From the NCBI GenBank assembly GCA_023435705.1, contig JAEYRH010000014.1:1-64000 (forward strand): a DNA stretch of 64,000 bases. The letters run 5' to 3'. A model generated the notes under the pieces. The model searched no databases. It saw nothing but the letters and a program-made list of their open reading frames with translations, and was not told the origin of the DNA. Below are positions 59,064 to 64,000 of the stretch, piece after piece (within the stretch, counting starts at the first letter, position 1; every line of letters begins with the position of its first letter). Made by a program: the position numbers and the translations under genes. Source of the stretch: Bacillota bacterium. GTDB taxonomy: Bacteria; Bacillota; Clostridia; Christensenellales; UMGS416.

Positions 59064-60425
59064 TTGAACACGGAAGGATTGTTTCCTGCATCCACAAAGA
59101 CGGAACATCTGGCCCGCAACTTCGATCAGATGACCAGGCTGCCGGAAGCCAATGTGCACGAAGTGCGCGCAGAGCTGGTCAAGGGTATTGAAAACGTGTG
59201 GTATGAGTATGTTCCCGGCAGCTACACCGGCGAGAAGCCTGTGCCGTTGGTGGTGCAGCTGCATGGCGGCGGGTGCGACGGCCGTATCTGGACCCATGTA
59301 ACTGCCTGGCACCTGCTGGCTGAGCAGGAGGGGTTTATCGTGGTGTATCCCAACTCCATCGTGCCGGCCCGCTGGTGCTGTGACGAGCGCGATATCGCCT
59401 ATCTTTACTCGTTGATTGCCCATCTGAAAGGCAAGTATAAAATTGACGGCAGCCGCGTGTTCATGCAGGGCATGTCCAATGGCGAGATGATGACGCTGGC
59501 GTTCACGATGGTGCATCCTGAAGTGCTGGCCGCAGCAGGCAACATCACCGGCCCGTCGCCGGCGGAGATGATCGGCGAGGAGCGCCCCGCCGGAGCGCTG
59601 CCGCTCATTCAGATGCGCGGTGAAAAGGATGTGTTCTTCAAGCTGCCGGATCCGCCGCCGGAAGATCTCTATGCCAAGCGCTACTCCATGAATGACCTCA
59701 ACCGGGAAATCTGGGAGGCCGTGAATGGTATTGAGGGTTTGCCTGTGCTGGATGTGCGCGGCAAAGACAACTTCCTGCGCTACCGAGGCAGGAACGCACC
59801 GATCATCAACTGGGAGATCAAGGGCTGTGGTCACCGCGAACCGCCGGATAGTGCCCAGGTGTTGTGGGATTATCTGTATTCAGCCTGCAGCCGTGAGGCC
59901 GGCAAGCTGATGATCACCAAGCCCAACAAGATCCTGATGGGCGATGCTGACACCGCGGCCATTGCCGTGGGCAGTAACTACGCCTACAAGGTGGATCACC
60001 TGGAGCTGCTGCACCAGTCGCCAGACGGATATGTGCGCGTGGTTGAGCCTGCGTCCGGCAAAAACGTTATCAATGAGATGTTTGAGACGGCGGGGCTTTA
60101 TATGCCCGTGGAGGGCCTTGCCGCGCTGTTTGGAGCCAAAGTTGAGATGGTGGACCCCGGTGACTCTGCTGTTGCAGTGTTCCCCGATGGCACGCGTTAT
60201 GAATTTCTCGCAAGCTCCCTGCTGCTGAAGGTAAATGGGGAGCATCGAGGCCTCCGCAAGCCCTGCATGCTGATGAGCGGCTTCTTCCTGATCCCGATTG
60301 AGGAATTTGCCGGCGATGTGCTGAGCAAGTTTGTGAGCGTGGAGGATGGCGTGATGCTGATCTCCAGCCATTATGCGGAGCTTGGGCGCTATACGGCCAG
60401 GGTGCTGAAGAAATTGATGGTGTAG
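59064..60425 (+). CDS. PHB-depolymerase/LpqC-like alpha/beta hydrolase with a Cu-amine-oxidase-N-like tail
   Basis: A 453-residue protein starting at a TTG after GGGTGAGGG. Residues about 50-290 are an alpha/beta hydrolase: VVQLHGGGCDG (oxyanion loop), VFMQGMSNGEMM (GxSxG nucleophile elbow), and later a GCGHREP segment with the probable catalytic His. The C-terminal 150 residues contain FPDGTRYEFLASS and MLMSGFFLIPIEEFAGDVLSKFVSVEDGVMLIS, the layout of copper-amine-oxidase N-terminal-like domains, which usually sit in cell-wall proteins. No signal peptide is visible, so the presence of such a tail on a cytoplasmic-looking esterase is odd. Confidence 0.75.
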   Translation: MNTEGLFPASTKTEHLARNFDQMTRLPEANVHEVRAELVKGIENVWYEYVPGSYTGEKPVPLVVQLHGGGCDGRIWTHVTAWHLLAEQEGFIVVYPNSIVPARWCCDERDIAYLYSLIAHLKGKYKIDGSRVFMQGMSNGEMMTLAFTMVHPEVLAAAGNITGPSPAEMIGEERPAGALPLIQMRGEKDVFFKLPDPPPEDLYAKRYSMNDLNREIWEAVNGIEGLPVLDVRGKDNFLRYRGRNAPIINWEIKGCGHREPPDSAQVLWDYLYSACSREAGKLMITKPNKILMGDADTAAIAVGSNYAYKVDHLELLHQSPDGYVRVVEPASGKNVINEMFETAGLYMPVEGLAALFGAKVEMVDPGDSAVAVFPDGTRYEFLASSLLLKVNGEHRGLRKPCMLMSGFFLIPIEEFAGDVLSKFVSVEDGVMLISSHYAELGRYTARVLKKLMV

Positions 60426-60464
60426 GTTACATAGTTCCAACTAGAAGTATGACCAAAAACGATC

Positions 60465-60501
60465 AAGCGCAGAACCTGTATGGGTTTCTGCGCTTCATTT
60501 T
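60465..60501 (+). terminator. Terminator after the esterase gene
   Basis: AAGCGCAGAA and TTCTGCGCTT form a 10-bp stem, then CATTTTATT. It can also serve the convergent gene. Confidence 0.85.
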
Positions 60502-60525
60502 ATTCATGTTTAGTGCGTTATAATT

Positions 60526-60966
60526 TTACTTTTCCAAGCTAATGGCATAAACTGATTTATATTGCCCGACACCACCACACTCCTGGTTCATATCATATCC
60601 ACCAAACACTCCAAGGTTAGCAAGGTTAGCTTCATCCACTTGGTTTATGGAAAACTCAGCATTTCCTTGATCGGCATTCATTGCGTTGAAGACATTGGTC
60701 TGATAAAATTCGCGCAGTTCCTGTTCGGATAAGTCGGATGAAACGATTATTCTGGCTGTCATTTGCCCGGTATCCTCTGTGAAACGTCCCATCTGTCTTA
60801 GCTTATTTGTCTTCTCCGGCGTTTTGCAGTCGAAGAGCAGGTGGGTGAAGTGATCATACTTCATTTTGTTGTCTATTGCAGAAATGATGTATACCAATGC
60901 AATAAAAAGGGTGAGCGAAGCAAATGCAACTAGGGCCCGCCGTCTTGATTGTGTCATCGATCGCAT
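60526..60966 (-). CDS. Membrane-anchored protein of unknown function, paralogue B
   Basis: About 146 residues with one N-terminal membrane helix (ALVAFASLTLFIALVYIISAI). The external part shows the same order of segments as the protein at 58292 (see there), notably SSDLSEQELREFYQTNVF. GGAGCA lies before the chosen ATG (MRSMTQSRRRAL); another ATG three codons later is possible. The pair are diverged paralogues placed on either side of the esterase gene. Function unknown. Confidence 0.6.
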   Translation of the reverse strand: MRSMTQSRRRALVAFASLTLFIALVYIISAIDNKMKYDHFTHLLFDCKTPEKTNKLRQMGRFTEDTGQMTARIIVSSDLSEQELREFYQTNVFNAMNADQGNAEFSINQVDEANLANLGVFGGYDMNQECGGVGQYKSVYAISLEK

Positions 60967-61207
60967 TGCTCCAGACTTTTCACAATTTATTATGGATATG
61001 ATAAACATTATAATGCTGAAAGTTCATTGATTCAATAGAATGAGTTGATGGTGATGAGCACCTGTTGAAGTACAAATCAGATATTTACAAACCCACTCAA
61101 TCATGCTAAACTATCTGTTGCGAATTGAACCGTGAACTCGGTCCTGGCGATTCTCCAACGCCGGACTGGGGCACAGGCGATTGCGAAATGACAGGAGGTT
61201 TATCACC

Positions 61208-61471
61208 ATGGACAAGACCCAGAAGACCGAAATCATCGAGAAGCACAAGATCCACGACGGCGATACCGGTTCGCCAGAGGTGCAGGTCGCGCTGCTGACC
61301 GAGCGCATCAACCACCTGAACGAACACCTGAAGATTCACCAGAAGGATCACCACTCCCGCAGAGGATTGCTGATGATGGTCGGCCAGCGCAGGGGCCTGT
61401 TGAACTATCTGCGCGAAGTTGATATCGAGCGCTACCGCGCGATTATCAAGGCCCTCGAACTCAGAAAGTAA
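61208..61471 (+). CDS. rpsO: 30S ribosomal protein S15
   Basis: Primary 16S rRNA-binding protein of the small subunit. The 87-residue product begins MDKTQKTEIIEKHKIHDGDTGSPEVQVALLTERI and includes HHSRRGLLMMVGQRRGLLNYL, both canonical. AGGAGGTTTATCACC precedes the ATG. The leader of about 100 bp may contain the S15 autoregulatory fold, though I could not confirm the structure by eye. The rpsO-pnp order is conserved across bacteria. Confidence 0.98.
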   Translation: MDKTQKTEIIEKHKIHDGDTGSPEVQVALLTERINHLNEHLKIHQKDHHSRRGLLMMVGQRRGLLNYLREVDIERYRAIIKALELRK

Positions 61472-61479
61472 ACCAAATT

Positions 61480-61506
61480 GCGGCGGAGCCTCAACGGTTC
61501 CGCCGC
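61480..61506 (+). terminator. Hairpin after rpsO
   Basis: GCGGCGGA and TCCGCCGC form the core stem. The T-run is poor (CTTGCTATGC), so it may attenuate rather than stop transcription into pnp. Confidence 0.6.
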
Positions 61507-61819
61507 TTGCTATGCTTTCCGTATGAAACTCCCCGGTTGAAACAAGATAGTATTATTGTTCTTTCGTTTTTGGAACGGAGGAATCGGTTGTTTCAGGCTT
61601 CGGGGATGGAAGAAAATGGTATTCCTCTCTGTAGCTCACAAGATATTGTTCCTTGAATATGCTCTTTTCGGCATAAGATAGGGGCAGTAATAGTCGGAAA
61701 TTGGTCCGGTTCTCTTCCTTCTTGCTTCCCTGTTGGAGGGAGGTGGCGGCACTGCCGCCGGAAGGAGAACCCACATGAATTTGGTAATAATAGAAGAAGA
61801 TAGAAAAAGGAGACACACA
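61507..61819. other. Intergenic leader before pnp (313 bp)
   Basis: No independent gene was accepted. A GGCGGCACTGCCGCC hairpin at 61745-61759 lies upstream of an in-frame ATG (61775) with its own AAGGAG site. Two minus-strand frames here lack ribosome-binding sites. Confidence 0.5.
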
Positions 61820-63940
61820 ATGGACAAAAAATTCTCAATGGAGCTGGGCGGACGCACACTCGTCGTAGAGACGGGGAAGTATGCCGGCCAGGCCAATGGG
61901 GCATGCCTGATCCGCTGCGGCGACACCGCCCTGCTGGTGACGGCCACTGCCTCTGAAAAGCCCCGTGAGGGCATCGATTTCTTCCCCCTTTCCTGCGAAT
62001 ACGAGGCCAAGATGTATTCGGTGGGCAAGATCCCCGGCGGCTACATCAAGCGTGAGGGCCGGCCTCCGGAAAAGTCCATCCTGACCAGCCGTTTGATTGA
62101 CAGGCCTATAAGGCCTCTTTTCCCCAAGGATTTCCGCAACGATGTGCAGGTGGTCGCCACCGTGCTTTCCGTCGATACCGACATTCCGCCGGATGTGTTT
62201 GCGATGATTGGCTCTTCGATCTCGCTCAGCATTTCTGACATCCCGTTCGCCGGTCCTACCGGCAGTGTGGTCGTGGGCCTTGTGGATGGCAAGTATGTGA
62301 TCAATCCCGACAGCGCCCAGCGCGAGAAGAGCCTCATGCACCTGGTGGTGTCCGGCACCCGTGACGCGGTGATGATGGTGGAAGCCGGCGCCGAGGGCGT
62401 CTCCGAAAAGGTGATGCTGGAAGCCATCCTGTTTGCCCATGAGGAAATCAAGAAGATCGTTGCTTTCATCGACGGCATCGTGGCTGAGATCGGCCTGCCC
62501 AAGTTCAGCTACGAAGCCCATGACATCGACCCCGAGGTGGATGCCGCTGTGCGCGCCTTCGCGTGGGACAAGTGCGTGTGGGCCCTGGATACCGATGACC
62601 GCACCGAGCGCCAGAACCGCGACAAGCAGGTCACACAGGAAGTGCTCGCCCATTTCGCCGAGACCTTCCCTGGCAAGACCGGCGACATCAAAGACAGCCT
62701 TTACTACATCACCAAGGAAATTGTGCGCGAGAAAATCGTGATGCAGGGCAAGCGGCCTGACGGCCGCGGCCTCACCGATGTGCGCCCGATCTGGTGTGAG
62801 GTCGGTATCCTGGCCCGCACCCACGGCTCGGGTGTGTTCACCCGCGGGCAGACACAGGTAATGACGCTGGCCACGCTGGGCTCCATTTCCGAAGTGCAGC
62901 GGCTCGATGACATCACCGATGAAGACACGAAGCGCTATATGCACCATTACAATATGCCGCCCTACAGCACTGGTGAGGCCAAGCCCATGCGCGGCACAGG
63001 CAGGCGCGAGATTGGCCATGGCGCGTTGGCGGAGCGGGCATTGCTGCCAGTGATCCCCAGTGAGGAAGAGTTCCCCTATGCCATCCGGCTTGTGTCCGAA
63101 GTCATTTCCTCCAACGGCTCCACGTCTCAGGCCAGCGTCTGCGGCAGCACCTTGGCGTTGATGGATGCCGGTGTGCCGATCAAGGCGCCCGTTGCCGGCG
63201 TGGCGATGGGCCTGATTAAGGACACCAAGAGCGGTAATGTGGCCGTGCTCACCGACATCCAGGGCCTTGAGGATTTCCTCGGCGACATGGACTTCAAGGT
63301 GGCCGGCACCAAGGATGGGATCACCGCAATCCAAATGGACATCAAGATCAAGGGAATTGACCGTGAGATCCTCGAGCGTGCGCTGGAGCAGGCCCGTGTG
63401 GGCAGGCTGCACATCCTGGACAAGATGCTGGAGACGATCAAAGCCCCCAAGACAGAGCTTTCGCCCTTCGCCCCCAAGGTAATCCAGTTCAAGATCGATC
63501 CTGACAAGATCCGAGAGGTGATCGGGCCCGGAGGCAAGATGATCAACAAGATCATCGACGAAACCGGTGTGAAGATCGACATTGAAGATGACGGCCGCGT
63601 GTTCATCGCTTCGCCCGACCAGATCTCTGCCGCCAAGGCCAAGGGTATGATCGACGCGATCACCAAGGTGATTGAGGTGGGCGAGGTATACTTTGGCACT
63701 GTTGTGCGCATCATGCCTTTCGGGGCCTTTGTGGAACTGCTGCCTGGTAAGGACGGCATGGTCCATATCTCCCGCCTCGCTGCACAGCGCGTCAACAAGG
63801 TGGAAGACGAGGTCAACATCGGCGACAAGGTGCTGGTCAAGGTCATCGAGATCGACGGTCAGGGCCGTGTAAACCTCAGCCGCAAGGAATTGCTTGAGGA
63901 TGAAAAGCGCATGAAGGCGGAAATGGCCGAAGGAAAGTAA
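61820..63940 (+). CDS. pnp: Polyribonucleotide nucleotidyltransferase
   Basis: Phosphorolytic 3'-5' exoribonuclease of the RNA degradosome. The protein of 706 residues has two RNase PH domains: FSMELGGRTLVVETGKYAGQAN opens the first and MQGKRPDGRGLTDVRPIWCEVG the second. A KH domain follows (PDKIREVIGPGGKMINKIIDETG at about 557-579), then an S1 domain (GEVYFGTVVRIMPFGAFVELLPGKDGMVHISRLA). The start MDKKFSMELGG follows AAAGGAG. An in-frame ATG 15 codons earlier (MNLVIIEEDRKRR) also has a perfect AAGGAG, so an N-terminally extended form could be made. Following rpsO is the conserved order. Confidence 0.98.
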   Translation: MDKKFSMELGGRTLVVETGKYAGQANGACLIRCGDTALLVTATASEKPREGIDFFPLSCEYEAKMYSVGKIPGGYIKREGRPPEKSILTSRLIDRPIRPLFPKDFRNDVQVVATVLSVDTDIPPDVFAMIGSSISLSISDIPFAGPTGSVVVGLVDGKYVINPDSAQREKSLMHLVVSGTRDAVMMVEAGAEGVSEKVMLEAILFAHEEIKKIVAFIDGIVAEIGLPKFSYEAHDIDPEVDAAVRAFAWDKCVWALDTDDRTERQNRDKQVTQEVLAHFAETFPGKTGDIKDSLYYITKEIVREKIVMQGKRPDGRGLTDVRPIWCEVGILARTHGSGVFTRGQTQVMTLATLGSISEVQRLDDITDEDTKRYMHHYNMPPYSTGEAKPMRGTGRREIGHGALAERALLPVIPSEEEFPYAIRLVSEVISSNGSTSQASVCGSTLALMDAGVPIKAPVAGVAMGLIKDTKSGNVAVLTDIQGLEDFLGDMDFKVAGTKDGITAIQMDIKIKGIDREILERALEQARVGRLHILDKMLETIKAPKTELSPFAPKVIQFKIDPDKIREVIGPGGKMINKIIDETGVKIDIEDDGRVFIASPDQISAAKAKGMIDAITKVIEVGEVYFGTVVRIMPFGAFVELLPGKDGMVHISRLAAQRVNKVEDEVNIGDKVLVKVIEIDGQGRVNLSRKELLEDEKRMKAEMAEGK

Positions 63941-64000
63941 TCCGGAGGTATCGCCTGTCGCGTGTGCGCGACAAACCTACTTCGTTAACCCCCATTTGAT

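Noticed and set aside
61553..61816. Minus-strand frames in the rpsO-pnp interval
   Set aside because: No ribosome-binding sites, and the region is the leader of pnp.
61835..63766. 643-codon open frame on the minus strand
   Set aside because: It is the antisense shadow of pnp in GC-rich DNA, rich in His and Arg, with no family features.

Overview
The window looks like chromosome from an uncultured Clostridia-type member of the Bacillota. The basis is strong AGGAGG ribosome-binding sites, an L21 leader in front of rplU, the rpsO-pnp pair, rbgA, yajC, an ECF transporter cassette, a YtrA-type GntR/ABC operon and C_GCAxxG_C_C and Dabb proteins. I do not assign a genus. The backbone is GC-rich; several inserted segments are clearly AT-rich.

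Layout. (1) 1-5.4 kb: the end of an iron-dependent alcohol dehydrogenase, then a leftward cyanophycin operon (iadA, cphB, cphA) that can make the Asp-Arg storage polymer and degrade it to free amino acids. (2) 5.5-8.8 kb: a 55-codon small gene, rplU-rpmA with an L21 leader and no Prp protease gene, an MFS exporter and an OGG-type DNA glycosylase. (3) 8.8-15.0 kb, leftward: rbgA, an RNase HII-YraN fusion and a 1464-residue double GT-C mannosyltransferase-like protein with overlapping ends. (4) 15.5-25.4 kb: an aldo/keto-reductase-like protein, an EF-hand-like protein, yajC, DNA repair genes (Cys-bearing MGMT, Fpg), an AIM24 protein, a GntR-ABC operon with a visible promoter and operator, an intracellular GH10 xylanase and asnA. 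(5) 25.5-31.3 kb: comM/yifB preceded by a decayed copy of its own 5' end, an AT-rich two-gene unit, an isochorismatase-like hydrolase and a PRK06851-type double P-loop ATPase.

(6) 31.3-48.7 kb is AT-rich accessory DNA. It carries a VWA/solute-binding protein beside an orphan PotD-like lipoprotein, then a defence cluster. The core of that cluster is a leftward operon: a methylase carrying an N-terminal HsdR-type nuclease domain, an HsdS, and a protein joining a DGQHR/DndB-like domain to a TIR-like domain. Divergent or adjacent are Mrr, an HNH endonuclease and a GIY-YIG protein. The right end has mobile-element genes (ribbon-helix-helix protein, DUF3987 primase-like protein, small upstream ORF, DUF6076 protein, large serine recombinase). 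The recombinase gene abuts the 3' end of the tmRNA gene (ssrA, minus strand), so ssrA is the probable integration site.

(7) 49-64 kb returns to GC-rich backbone: divIC/ftsB, ppx/gppA, a Dabb protein, two Met tRNAs with a near-consensus promoter, an apparently frameshifted ABM-like gene, an SGNH hydrolase, a nitroreductase and AraC regulator, a 49-residue zinc ribbon missed by length cut-offs, the ecfA1-ecfA2-ecfT energy-coupling module, a YdcF protein, a C_GCAxxG_C_C protein, an esterase with a Cu-amine-oxidase-N-like tail flanked by two related membrane-anchored proteins, then rpsO and pnp.

The most promising candidate for an undescribed system is the three-gene nuclease-methylase / HsdS / DGQHR-TIR-like operon at 35.25-39.92 kb. 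All functional calls come from motif and family recognition by eye; no database search was run.
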